A stretch of 64,000 nucleotides of DNA from an uncultured Clostridia bacterium. Its GTDB lineage: Bacteria; Bacillota; Clostridia; Oscillospirales; Ruminococcaceae. Both the position numbers and the translations under genes were made by a program. The stretch lies in assembly GCA_947625195.1 (NCBI GenBank), contig CANQNK010000002.1, positions 78,236 to 142,235 of the forward strand. The letters run 5' to 3'. Numbering within the stretch: the first letter of the stretch is position 1; each line of letters begins with the position of its first letter. Below the pieces are notes generated by a model, which worked only from the letters and a program-made list of their open reading frames with translations, was not told the DNA's origin and did not search any database. Of this stretch, positions 56,212 to 63,699 are shown in pieces.

Positions 56212-56235
56212 TTTATGAAATTTCTGTGAAAAGCA

Positions 56236-56263
56236 TTGTAAATAATTATTTTTATGTTATAAT
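56236..56263 (+). promoter_or_regulatory. Candidate promoter for yajC
   Basis: TTGTAA (56236-56241) and TATAAT (56258-56263), 16-base spacer, 47 bases before the start. Confidence 0.55.
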
Positions 56264-56310
56264 TATACTGTCTGAAAGGATAATCACTGAAAAAATCAGG
56301 AGGCAATAAA

Positions 56311-56724
56311 ATGAGTACTGTTTTATCCGCTGCACCGCAGCAAACAACAGCTTCTATGCTGGTGACATTTGTTCCCTTGGTTCTGATTATAGTAGTTTTT
56401 TATTTTCTGCTTATCAGACCCCAGAGAAAAAAAGACAAAGAAGATGCTATGATGAGAAACAATATTCAGATAGGCGATGAGATCGTTACGGCGGGAGGCA
56501 TTATCGGAATAGTATTTTCTGTTAAAGACGACACACTTGTTGTTGAGACCGGCGGAGACAGAAGCAAGATAAGGATCAAAAAGTGGGCAGTTTCTCAGAA
56601 CCTTACAGTTCACGAGCAGCAGGCTGCGGCTGCGGCTGCGGCTAAGGAGGCAAAAAGTTCTGCCAAAAAGATCAAGAAAGACGCTTCAAAGAGCGATGAT
56701 GTGCAAAACTACATCGAAAAGTAA
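56311..56724 (+). CDS. yajC: YajC, Sec translocase accessory subunit
   Basis: A 137-residue protein with one N-terminal membrane span (about residues 17-37), then FLLIRPQRKKDKE, the typical YajC junction, and a small domain with GDEIVTAGGIIGIVFSV (about 53-69). The tail is extended by an Ala-rich, Lys-rich helix (about 108-137), longer than in many YajC. AGGAGGC is the RBS. In Clostridia yajC is often near the SCIFF gene, as here. Confidence 0.92.
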   Translation: MSTVLSAAPQQTTASMLVTFVPLVLIIVVFYFLLIRPQRKKDKEDAMMRNNIQIGDEIVTAGGIIGIVFSVKDDTLVVETGGDRSKIRIKKWAVSQNLTVHEQQAAAAAAAKEAKSSAKKIKKDASKSDDVQNYIEK

Positions 56725-56796
56725 TTTTTCAGAATAAAACGTATAAATCCCGAATAAGGTTTAACAGTATCTCAGTTTGCCTTAGGAGGGATTTTT

Positions 56797-57189
56797 TTGC
56801 GAAGAAGAAGCAAGTATTCAAAAATTCCGGTGTTTATGATCGTGTGCGTCTTTTTGGGACTTTTGATAACAGCAGTTATATTTATGTTCGTTTCGTTTGT
56901 TATGACAAAGATCGATATTTCAAAAAGCGTGACCCAGCTTATATCAGTAGCGGCTCTTGCCTTGGGCACATACTTCGGCGGTTTTATCTGCGCCAAGAAA
57001 TATAGAAAAAACGGTCTGATAAGAGGAGCGGTATGCGGCTTTTCCATTTTTTTGATAGTTACGCTTCTCGGTTCGATTTTTGCGGGAAGCCTGCTTAGCT
57101 TTTCAGCGTCTTCTAAGCTAATGCTTGTCATTATTACAGGAGCGATAGGCGGTGCTGTTGGTGTAAATTCAAAAAGGCGGCGCTACTGA
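56797..57189 (+). CDS. TIGR04086-type four-span membrane protein next to the SCIFF gene
   Basis: A 130-residue basic membrane protein starting at TTG behind AGGAGGG (6 bases). Four spans are seen (about 11-35, 44-62, 73-97, 105-122), with GTYFGGFICAKKYRKNGLIRGAV in the middle loop (split here as GTYFGGF and CAKKYRKNGLIRG). This size, charge and topology match the TIGR04086 family, which is known to occur between yajC and SCIFF peptide genes. Role unproven; association with the RiPP suggests but does not show a part in its export or maturation. Confidence 0.8.
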   Translation: MRRRSKYSKIPVFMIVCVFLGLLITAVIFMFVSFVMTKIDISKSVTQLISVAALALGTYFGGFICAKKYRKNGLIRGAVCGFSIFLIVTLLGSIFAGSLLSFSASSKLMLVIITGAIGGAVGVNSKRRRY

Positions 57190-57208
57190 AGCCTTTTAAA
57201 CTTTTAGG

Positions 57209-57237
57209 TTGACAAGCATTTTATTATCTGATATAAT
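57209..57237 (+). promoter_or_regulatory. Consensus promoter for the SCIFF peptide gene
   Basis: TTGACA (57209-57214) and TATAAT (57232-57237), 17-base spacer, a perfect consensus, 30 bases before the start; indicates strong, independent expression. Confidence 0.85.
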
Positions 57238-57267
57238 TATTAAAACGATTGAATAGGAGGCATTTTC

Positions 57268-57411
57268 ATGAAGCATATCAAGACGGTAAATAAGGCAAAC
57301 CTCAAGGCTACCGCTGCAAAGGGCGGTTGCGGTAAATGTCAGGCTTCCTGCCAGTCTGCCTGCAAAACTTCCTGCACTGTTGCTAACCAGAAGTGCGAAA
57401 AGGACGCTTAA
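57268..57411 (+). CDS. SCIFF (six cysteines in forty-five) ranthipeptide precursor
   Basis: A 47-residue peptide with AGGAGG at 57256-57261. The N-terminus MKHIKTVNKANLKATAAKGG is the conserved leader, and the core has six cysteines at 21, 24, 28, 32, 36 and 43 (CGKCQASCQSACKTSC...C), the defining SCIFF pattern. Known SCIFF peptides are modified by a radical-SAM/SPASM maturase that makes Cys-to-Thr (gamma) thioethers; the Thr at position 34 fits. In most Clostridia the maturase gene lies right next to it, but here the next gene is sigG. Ranthipeptides have been linked to quorum-sensing-like control in some Clostridia. Confidence 0.95.
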   Translation: MKHIKTVNKANLKATAAKGGCGKCQASCQSACKTSCTVANQKCEKDA

Positions 57412-57438
57412 GCGCGGCAAACTGAATAAATGCGTTTT

Positions 57439-57477
57439 AAAGGTCGTACGGATTTTTTCGTGCGGCTTTTGTTTTTA
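57439..57477 (+). terminator. Intrinsic terminator after the SCIFF gene
   Basis: GTCGTACG (57443-57450) pairs with CGTGCGGC (57459-57466), extended by AAAG/TTTT, with an 8-base loop and TTTTGTTTTT tail. Confidence 0.75.
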
Positions 57478-57537
57478 GTATAATAACGCTCGTGTCCGGC
57501 AATAATATTTTCAAAAGTTTATTGCACGGGGATTTGT

Positions 57538-58308
57538 ATGAAATACGAAAAGGTAAAAATAAGCGGAATCAATACAGCCGATCTTTGCGTTTTGACCGAC
57601 GAGGAAAAAGAGGAGCTTTTAATACGGGCGGAAAAAGGAGATAAGGAGGCAAAAGACAAGCTTGTGCTAGGAAACTTAAAGCTCGTTTTGTCTGTAATTC
57701 AGCACTTTAACGGAAGGGGTCCGTCTGCCGATGATCTTTTTGAGGTTGGAACTATCGGGCTTATTAAGGCGATAAACCGCTTTGACCGATCAAAAGGCTT
57801 TAAGCTTTCAAGCTATTGCCATCCTATGATATTAGGTGAAATAAAGCGGTTTTTGCGGGACGATTCTCCCATAAGGGTGAGCCGTTCGCTTAAGGACCTT
57901 GCATACAAAGCAATGCAGGCAAAAGAGATGCTTATAAAGAAAAACAAGTCTGAGCCGACGGTGGACGAGATCGCCAAGGAGCTTGGCGAAAAGCGCTGCG
58001 ACGTGGTGATGGCGCTTGAGTCTGTAAGCGATCCCGTATCTCTATACGAGCCTGTTTTTTCAGATTCGGGAGATACGCTGTACGTTCTCGACCAGATAGG
58101 AGATGACAACGACGACGAGACCTGGCTCAACGAAATCTCTATAAAAGAGGCTATTGCTTCTCTTACACAACGGGAAAAAAAGATACTCAACCTCAGATAC
58201 TTTCAGGGTAAAACTCAGGTCGAGGTCGCGGATCAGATAGGGATCTCTCAGGCACAGGTGTCAAGGCTTGAAAAGGGAGCTCTCGACAAAATAAAGGACG
58301 GGATATAA
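57538..58308 (+). CDS. sigG: Sporulation sigma factor SigG
   Basis: A 256-residue sigma-70 family factor that directs late forespore transcription. The N-terminal KVKISGINTADLCVLT resembles the SigG-specific anti-sigma-binding region, followed by region 2 (GNLKLVLSVIQHFNGRG, about 44-60, and DDLFEVGTIGLIKAI), IRVSRSLKDLAYKA (about 113-126) in region 3, and region 4 with TQREKKILNLRYF and QAQVSRLEKGALDKI (about 213-253). SigF is the alternative; the N-terminus favours SigG. It is not beside spoIIGA-sigE as in Bacillus. Confidence 0.88.
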   Translation: MKYEKVKISGINTADLCVLTDEEKEELLIRAEKGDKEAKDKLVLGNLKLVLSVIQHFNGRGPSADDLFEVGTIGLIKAINRFDRSKGFKLSSYCHPMILGEIKRFLRDDSPIRVSRSLKDLAYKAMQAKEMLIKKNKSEPTVDEIAKELGEKRCDVVMALESVSDPVSLYEPVFSDSGDTLYVLDQIGDDNDDETWLNEISIKEAIASLTQREKKILNLRYFQGKTQVEVADQIGISQAQVSRLEKGALDKIKDGI

Positions 58309-58321
58309 AAAATCAAGTGTG

Positions 58322-58350
58322 TTGACAATTTTCCTTCGTTTTTGTATACT
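58322..58350 (+). promoter_or_regulatory. Promoter for the GNAT gene
   Basis: TTGACA (58322-58327) and TATACT (58345-58350), 17-base spacer, 19 bases before the start codon, so the leader is very short. Confidence 0.75.
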
Positions 58351-58369
58351 GAAAAACGGGGGATTTTTT

Positions 58370-58837
58370 ATGCGCTTAAGAATCAGTGAGATTAAGGATA
58401 AGGAGCTCAGTGAATGCCTTGAGCTTGTTCACAAAACCTTTATGAGATACGATGCGCCGCTTTTTACCGACGAGGGTATAAGCTCGTTTATGAGGTTTGC
58501 CTCATATGATAACATCAGTTATCTTATGGATAAGCGGTCAATAAAGTTTTACAAGGCGGTTTTTAAGGGAAAACTCATCGGTGCTGCGGCAATAAAAAAT
58601 CTAAGCCACATATCGCTTCTGTTTGTGGATGAAGAGCATCAGAGAAATGGTGCAGGCACATCGCTTCTTAACTTTTGCATAAAAGTGATAAGACGTAAAA
58701 ACAAATATGCGTGTAAGGTGACGCTTAATTCATCACCGGCATCGTATGAGTTTTATTTGAAGTTCGGGTTTAATTTTGACAGCGATGAAAAGATAAGCGG
58801 TGGTGTGATCTATACCCCTATGTCTTATGCTCTTTAG
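58370..58837 (+). CDS. GNAT family N-acetyltransferase
   Basis: A 155-residue cytosolic acetyltransferase; the start follows GGGGG. GKLIGAAAIKNLSHISLLFVD (read as GKLIGAAAI and ISLLFVD, about residues 66-84) and the acetyl-CoA loop HQRNGAGTSLLNF (about 87-99) are typical of GNAT, as is the C-terminal SSPASYEFYLKFGF (about 123-136). Substrate cannot be predicted. It has its own promoter after sigG. Confidence 0.85.
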   Translation: MRLRISEIKDKELSECLELVHKTFMRYDAPLFTDEGISSFMRFASYDNISYLMDKRSIKFYKAVFKGKLIGAAAIKNLSHISLLFVDEEHQRNGAGTSLLNFCIKVIRRKNKYACKVTLNSSPASYEFYLKFGFNFDSDEKISGGVIYTPMSYAL

Positions 58838-58840
58838 CAC

Positions 58841-58869
58841 TTGACATTTTTTACGGTGTGTGATATTAT
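58841..58869 (+). promoter_or_regulatory. Promoter for the tyrS T-box transcript
   Basis: TTGACA (58841-58846) and TATTAT (58864-58869) with a 17-base spacer, just before the T-box leader. Confidence 0.8.
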
Positions 58870-58904
58870 ATCTTATGATATTTAAAAGCTATGATAAGAA
58901 AAAG

Positions 58905-59126
58905 TAGCCTGTGTTTTTGTACTTAAGAGAGCTTTCGGCCGGTGCGAGAAAGCGGCAGGGCACAGGTGAATACATCTTTGAGCTGAAGCCCTGAAACCCG
59001 TTCAGTAGGGGCTTTCGGTTGCAGCCGTTATACTGCGCAAGAGGTAAGAAAGCTTTTTGCTTTTTTATAAACAGAGGTGGTACCACGAGTAAATTCGTCC
59101 TCCGGCATTATGTCGGAGGATTTTTT
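58905..59126 (+). promoter_or_regulatory. Tyrosine T-box leader with terminator
   Basis: The conserved T-box AGGTGGTACCACG is at 59075-59087. The specifier loop GGTGAATACATC carries TAC, a tyrosine codon, at 58971-58973. The terminator TCCTCCG (59098-59104) with CGGAGGA (59114-59120) and TTTTTT is about 10 bases farther on, and its 5' side can pair with the T-box in the antiterminated fold. Uncharged tRNA-Tyr binding would allow read-through into tyrS 110 bases downstream, matching the specifier. Confidence 0.95.
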
Positions 59127-59235
59127 AGTATTATGAAAGGTTGTGTTATCCGTGAAATCAGTATCTGATTTCATCGTTTATGCTTTGCAGGGAGAAATGT
59201 AAAATAAAAACTTTTATAAATACGGAGGAAATAAA

Positions 59236-60453
59236 ATGACGGTTTTTGAAGAACTTAAAAGGCGCGGGCTTTTGGCTCAGCTTACTGACGAGGACGAAAT
59301 AGCAGAACTTATAAATGCAGGAAAGGCTACATTTTACATCGGTTTTGACCCTACTGCTGACAGTTTACATGTAGGACACTTTATGGCGCTTTGTCTTATG
59401 AAAAGGCTTCAGATGGCGGGAAACAAGCCGATAGCGCTTTTGGGCGGCGGAACAGGAATGATAGGAGATCCTTCCGGAAAAACCGATATGCGCAAAATGA
59501 TGACCAAGGAAACAATCGACCACAACGTGGAGTGCTTTAAAAAGCAGATGAGCCGATTTATAGATTTTTCCGACGGCAAGGCGCTGGTGGTAAACAACGC
59601 GGACTGGCTGCTTGATCTTAATTATGTGGACGTTTTAAGAGAGGTCGGCGCATGCTTTTCAGTAAACAAGATGCTTACCTTTGAGTGCTATAAACAGAGG
59701 ATGGAAAGGGGCCTTACCTTTCTTGAATTTAATTATATGATAATGCAAAGCTATGACTTTTACAGGCTGTTTCAGGATTACGGCTGTAATATGCAGTTTG
59801 GCGGCGATGATCAGTGGGCGAATATGCTCGGCGGTACGGAGCTTATCAGAAAGAAGCTCGGAAAAGACGCTTACGCTATGACAATAACTCTTCTTTTAAA
59901 CTCCGAGGGCAAGAAGATGGGAAAAACCGAAAAGGGAGCCGTTTGGCTTGATCCTGAAAAAACATCGCCTTATGACTTTTACCAATACTGGAGAAATGTT
60001 TCTGACGCAGACGTTATGAAGTGCCTTAAGATGCTCACTTTTTTGCCTATCGAGCAGATTGAGGAGATGGAGCGCACTATGGAGGGCGCCCAGCTTAACG
60101 AGGCCAAGGAGATGCTCGCTTTTGAGCTTACAAATCTAGTTCACGGTGAGGAAGAAGCTAACAAGGCTCAGGCTGCGGCAAAGGCTGTATTCGGCAGCGG
60201 AGCATCAAGCGAAAATATGCCTACTACCGTACTTTTAAAAGACGACCTTGCTGATGGGAAAATAGGTCTGCTGACTCTTATGGTAAAAGCTAAGCTTGCC
60301 GCTTCAAACGCTGAGGCAAGACGTCTTGTTCAGGGAGGCGGAGTATCGGTTAACGACGTAAAGATAACAAATCCCGCAGAGCAGATCGATGTTTCTAAGC
60401 CGGTTATAATAAAGAAGGGAAAAAAGGTTTTTCACAAGATTACGGTTGAGTGA
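59236..60453 (+). CDS. tyrS: Tyrosyl-tRNA synthetase
   Basis: Class Ic aminoacyl-tRNA synthetase, 405 residues. The HIGH motif is HVGH within DSLHVGHFM (about residues 38-46), [10 protein letters not shown] is near 79, the tyrosine-binding [10 protein letters not shown] near 193, and the KMSKS loop is [10 protein letters not shown] (about 231-240). A C-terminal S4 RNA-binding domain follows (about 345-405). AGGAGG precedes the ATG. Regulated by the tyrosine T-box upstream. The form with KMGKT belongs to the TyrRS group common in Firmicutes. Confidence 0.96.
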   Translation: MTVFEELKRRGLLAQLTDEDEIAELINAGKATFYIGFDPTADSLHVGHFMALCLMKRLQMAGNKPIALLGGGTGMIGDPSGKTDMRKMMTKETIDHNVECFKKQMSRFIDFSDGKALVVNNADWLLDLNYVDVLREVGACFSVNKMLTFECYKQRMERGLTFLEFNYMIMQSYDFYRLFQDYGCNMQFGGDDQWANMLGGTELIRKKLGKDAYAMTITLLLNSEGKKMGKTEKGAVWLDPEKTSPYDFYQYWRNVSDADVMKCLKMLTFLPIEQIEEMERTMEGAQLNEAKEMLAFELTNLVHGEEEANKAQAAAKAVFGSGASSENMPTTVLLKDDLADGKIGLLTLMVKAKLAASNAEARRLVQGGGVSVNDVKITNPAEQIDVSKPVIIKKGKKVFHKITVE

Positions 60454-60477
60454 TAAAGTTTCATTGGAGGATATAAA

Positions 60478-62241
60478 ATGTTTTTGAGTACCGTTATAAG
60501 CAATCTGAAAGGTGTAATAAAAAACCGCGGGGCGGCGCAGATATTCTACTGCCTGTTTACTGCTTGGATGTTTGTATCAATTGCATTTGTTATAAGAACA
60601 GATAAGCTGTTTTACGAAAAGGAGTTTTACGCAGGAATAAACTTCTGGCTGTTTTGCCTTTGCGTCGTGCTTATGTGGTTTGCGCTTTACATTTTTACAA
60701 ATGAAAAGGTTATTTCTGTTATAATGCTTTTTTCTGTAGTTGTGTACAGCGTAATTGCGGGCTTAAAGTATTCTGACTTTTTGTTTTCAATCGGCTGTTC
60801 AATAGTGGTACTTGCGGTTGTTTATTTTTCAAAGCTTGATAAGCTTGAGTGGAAAATAAGCAACAAGGCGCTCTGGATAATGGCCGTTTCCTTGGTTTTG
60901 GCATTCACGGCAATTATCGGCATTGCTTTAAGCTTCAAATACGCAAATTACAGGACCTCATGTTATGATTTCGGTATCTTCTCTCAAATGTTTTATTATA
61001 TGAAAGAAACGGGTCTTCCGCTGACTACCTGTGAGCGTGACGGGCTGCTTTCACATTTTGCGGTTCATTTCTCACCGATATTCTATCTGATGCTGCCTTT
61101 TTACTACATTTTGCCGTCGCCGGTAACTCTTCAGGTTTTGTCTTGCCTGGTGGTTGCAAGCGGAGTAATACCGCTTGTACTTATAGTAAAAAGGCACGGT
61201 ATGTCAAATCTTGTCGCACTTGGATTTTCGGTTGTTTACACATTATACCCTGTGCTTGTCGCAGGCACGCAGTATAACCTTCACGAAAACAACTTCCTTG
61301 CACCTATTGTGCTGTGGTGCTTCTGGGCGTTTGAAACAAAAAAGATACTGCCGTGTATTTTATTTTCGGTTCTTTTGCTATCGGTAAAAGAGGATGCAGC
61401 TATGTATCTCGCGATAATAGCGCTGTATTTTATAATCACCGGAAAGAACCTGAAGCTTGGTATACCTGCGTTTGCACTGTCTGTGGTTTACTTCTTTATT
61501 GTAACAATGCTGCTTGAAAATATCGGCGAGGGAGTTATGACCTATCGGTATTCAAATTACATCTACGACGACAGTGAAAATCTAACTGCAGTAATTAAAT
61601 CTGTTATTCAAAACCCTGTTTTCGTTCTGCATGAGATTTTTACAGAGGAAAAGTTCACGTATATTCTTCAGGTGCTGTCTCCTCTGGCGTTTTTGCCTCT
61701 GTTTATAAAAGACCCGAAAAGGATTGTTTTGCTTATACCGTTTATACTGGTGAACCTTATGTCAAACTACCAGTATCAGCATGCTTTAAACTATCAGTAC
61801 GGTTTTGGAAGCGGTGCGTTTTTAATATATCTTGCAGTAATAAATTATGAGGATATAAAGAATAAACGCTCTAAAATTCTTATTTGCGCGATGGCATTTT
61901 CGCTGATAACGGCGATAGCGCTCGTTTTCCCGAGAACTAAGGGCTACTATCAGAATTTTACAAAGGACAGAACTTCTCGCATAACTATTGACTCAGCACT
62001 TGATCTTATCCCCGAGGACGCATCAGTTTCCTGTACGACTTATCTTGTGCCGAACCTTTCCACACGGCGTGAGCTTTACGAGCTTGAGCATACAAAAGAT
62101 CACGACAGAGTTACAGAATACTATGCAATTGATCTGCGGCAGACCGATAAGAGGGTGGATATAAACGACTATCTCAACAATAGTAAATATGAACAACTAT
62201 ATTATAAGTCCGGAGTTATAGCAGTATTTAAAAGTGTATAA
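60478..62241 (+). CDS. DUF2079 polytopic membrane protein
   Basis: A 587-residue membrane protein with about twelve to thirteen spans up to about residue 480 and a C-terminal extracytoplasmic part. YDFGIFSQMFYYMKETG (about 163-179), FAVHFSPIFY and TQYNLHENNFLAP (about 264-276) are typical of the DUF2079 family, distantly related to GT39/GT83-type lipid-linked-sugar glycosyltransferases. It follows tyrS by 24 bases without a terminator between, so it is probably read from the same T-box transcript. Function is not established. Confidence 0.85.
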   Translation: MFLSTVISNLKGVIKNRGAAQIFYCLFTAWMFVSIAFVIRTDKLFYEKEFYAGINFWLFCLCVVLMWFALYIFTNEKVISVIMLFSVVVYSVIAGLKYSDFLFSIGCSIVVLAVVYFSKLDKLEWKISNKALWIMAVSLVLAFTAIIGIALSFKYANYRTSCYDFGIFSQMFYYMKETGLPLTTCERDGLLSHFAVHFSPIFYLMLPFYYILPSPVTLQVLSCLVVASGVIPLVLIVKRHGMSNLVALGFSVVYTLYPVLVAGTQYNLHENNFLAPIVLWCFWAFETKKILPCILFSVLLLSVKEDAAMYLAIIALYFIITGKNLKLGIPAFALSVVYFFIVTMLLENIGEGVMTYRYSNYIYDDSENLTAVIKSVIQNPVFVLHEIFTEEKFTYILQVLSPLAFLPLFIKDPKRIVLLIPFILVNLMSNYQYQHALNYQYGFGSGAFLIYLAVINYEDIKNKRSKILICAMAFSLITAIALVFPRTKGYYQNFTKDRTSRITIDSALDLIPEDASVSCTTYLVPNLSTRRELYELEHTKDHDRVTEYYAIDLRQTDKRVDINDYLNNSKYEQLYYKSGVIAVFKSV

Positions 62242-62257
62242 AGAATAATATATAAAG

Positions 62258-62300
62258 CAGGCTGATTTCGCTTTTAACGAAATCAGCTTTGTTTTATTTA
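62258..62300 (+). terminator. Intrinsic terminator after the DUF2079 gene
   Basis: A perfect 10-bp stem (62261-62270 with 62278-62287), 7-base loop and CTTTGTTTTATTT tail. Confidence 0.82.
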
Positions 62301-62825
62301 TATAAAATAAAGATATTTGATAAAAGGAAGGATAGAACATCAGACGACAATAATTATTGCTGTACCTCTTGTTAAGGGAATCAAATTTATTTTTTTCAGA
62401 TGTTCTCCAAATTGTGACATATTTTGCATCAGTTGTGAGTTAATATTGTATCAAAATTCAATTACTGGAAAAAATATTTTTATGGAAACTTTTATCAAAA
62501 AGTATGGTTTGATATCAATTTTTCAAAAATAAAATGGAAGTTACTCTATTTAAAATAATAAATGGATATATAATTATATTAAAAATGTTATATAAGACAA
62601 TATATACAATGGTTTATGTCAAATAAGTAGCGTTTTATGTAATTTATAGCGATATGCTAAAAACAATGTAAATAAAAAATGAATTTGATTGACAAAACTG
62701 TGTTTATATGATAAAATAATTTAAGCTTGATAATTTACTATAATAATAAAAACTAACAGAGATTAGAAGATAATAATAAGTGTAGACAAAATAAAATAGG
62801 GAATGTTTGAAAGGGGACTGCTGAT
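62301..62825 (+). other. AT-rich untranslated interval before a polysaccharide cluster
   Basis: About 520 bases, strongly AT-rich compared with the genes on its left, without a convincing gene. The only longer frame (62317-62532) starts at a weak codon and has no family resemblance. It contains one good promoter near its right half, leaving roughly 100 bases of leader before the sugar transferase. No terminator hairpin or known riboswitch is recognisable by eye. Confidence 0.6.
62689..62717 (+). promoter_or_regulatory. Promoter for the surface polysaccharide cluster
   Basis: TTGACA (62689-62694) and TAAAAT (62712-62717) with a 17-base spacer, 108 bases before the sugar transferase start. Confidence 0.7.
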
Positions 62826-63509
62826 ATGCCGCAAGCTGAGGTACTTTTAGAACGCAAAAAAATTGACGGACATAATGATGACAGGCCTGGACTAGACTTT
62901 AAACAAAAACCAATTTATGATTTCTTTAAAAGGTTATTTGATATTGTCGTTTCAACTTTGGCTCTGGTCTTATTATCTCCGTTATTTTTAATTGTATCGA
63001 TAATAATAATATTAGAAGATTTCGGAAATCCATTTTATATTTCAATAAGGACAGGCTTTTGTGGGAAAGAATTTAAAATGTATAAATTCAGAAGTATGCA
63101 TAAAAAAGCAGACGATGCAAAGGAGGATTTGAGACAGCATAATCAGGCGGGTGGACCGCTTTTTAAAATTTACAATGATCCCAGAGTAACAAGGTTTGGA
63201 AATTTTATCAGAAAGACATCTATTGATGAGCTTCCTCAGCTTGTAAATATTATTAAAGGTGATATGTCCATTATTGGTCCGAGGCCTCTTATTGTTAATG
63301 AGCAGAATCAATGCGACGAATATCAGAATCAAAGGCTTTTGGTTAGACCCGGCTTATCCTGCTATACTGCGCTTGATAAGAAAAGTGAGGAAGATTTTGA
63401 TAAGTGGATTGAGCTTGATTTAAAGTACATAAGAGATAGATCGTTTAAGACGGACATTTTTATTATTATCAAAACCGTAGGTGTTATTTTAAGGCATAGG
63501 AATTATTGA
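62826..63509 (+). CDS. Initiating sugar transferase (undecaprenyl-phosphate sugar phosphotransferase)
   Basis: A 227-residue bacterial sugar transferase, which attaches the first sugar phosphate to undecaprenyl phosphate for exopolysaccharide, capsule or teichoic-type glycans. KRLFDIVVSTLALVLLSP (about residues 38-55) is the membrane helix, followed by FKMYKFRSMHKKAD (about 80-93), DPRVTRFGNFIRKTSIDELPQ (seen as TRFGNFIRKTSIDELPQ, about 122-140) and GDMSIIGPRP (about 147-156). It lacks the large N-terminal multi-span domain of WcaJ/WbaP types, so it is the short form. AAAGGGG precedes the ATG. It opens a glycan cluster that continues beyond the window. Confidence 0.93.
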   Translation: MPQAEVLLERKKIDGHNDDRPGLDFKQKPIYDFFKRLFDIVVSTLALVLLSPLFLIVSIIIILEDFGNPFYISIRTGFCGKEFKMYKFRSMHKKADDAKEDLRQHNQAGGPLFKIYNDPRVTRFGNFIRKTSIDELPQLVNIIKGDMSIIGPRPLIVNEQNQCDEYQNQRLLVRPGLSCYTALDKKSEEDFDKWIELDLKYIRDRSFKTDIFIIIKTVGVILRHRNY

Positions 63510-63521
63510 TGTTAATTGTTA

Positions 63522-63665
63522 GTGTCTAAGAAGGATAATTTCATAGATATCATTTCTTATATGGGAAATGTGCAATTTGATAATGATAATAACAAAGACG
63601 CCATTTCGGATGTCATTTTTCGCCAGTGGAACAAGTATCACAAAAGTTTAAATGTAATGGTGTAA
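63522..63665 (+). CDS. Possible short reading frame or gene fragment between glycan genes
   Basis: A 47-codon frame beginning at GTG (63522) and ending TAA, reading SKKDNFIDIISYMGNVQF and later DVIFRQWNKYHKSLNVMV. It has no clear RBS and no recognised family; it lies in the 190-base gap between the sugar transferase and the next glycosyltransferase. It may be the remains of an enzyme gene from the polysaccharide cluster, or chance. Confidence 0.25.
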   Translation: MSKKDNFIDIISYMGNVQFDNDNNKDAISDVIFRQWNKYHKSLNVMV

Positions 63666-63699
63666 GTGATATCAAATGTGGTCAAGCTGGGAGAATCAA

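Noticed and set aside
62317..62532. 71-codon frame in the AT-rich interval
   Set aside because: Weak start codon, poor RBS and hydrophobic low-complexity product without family likeness; treated as chance.
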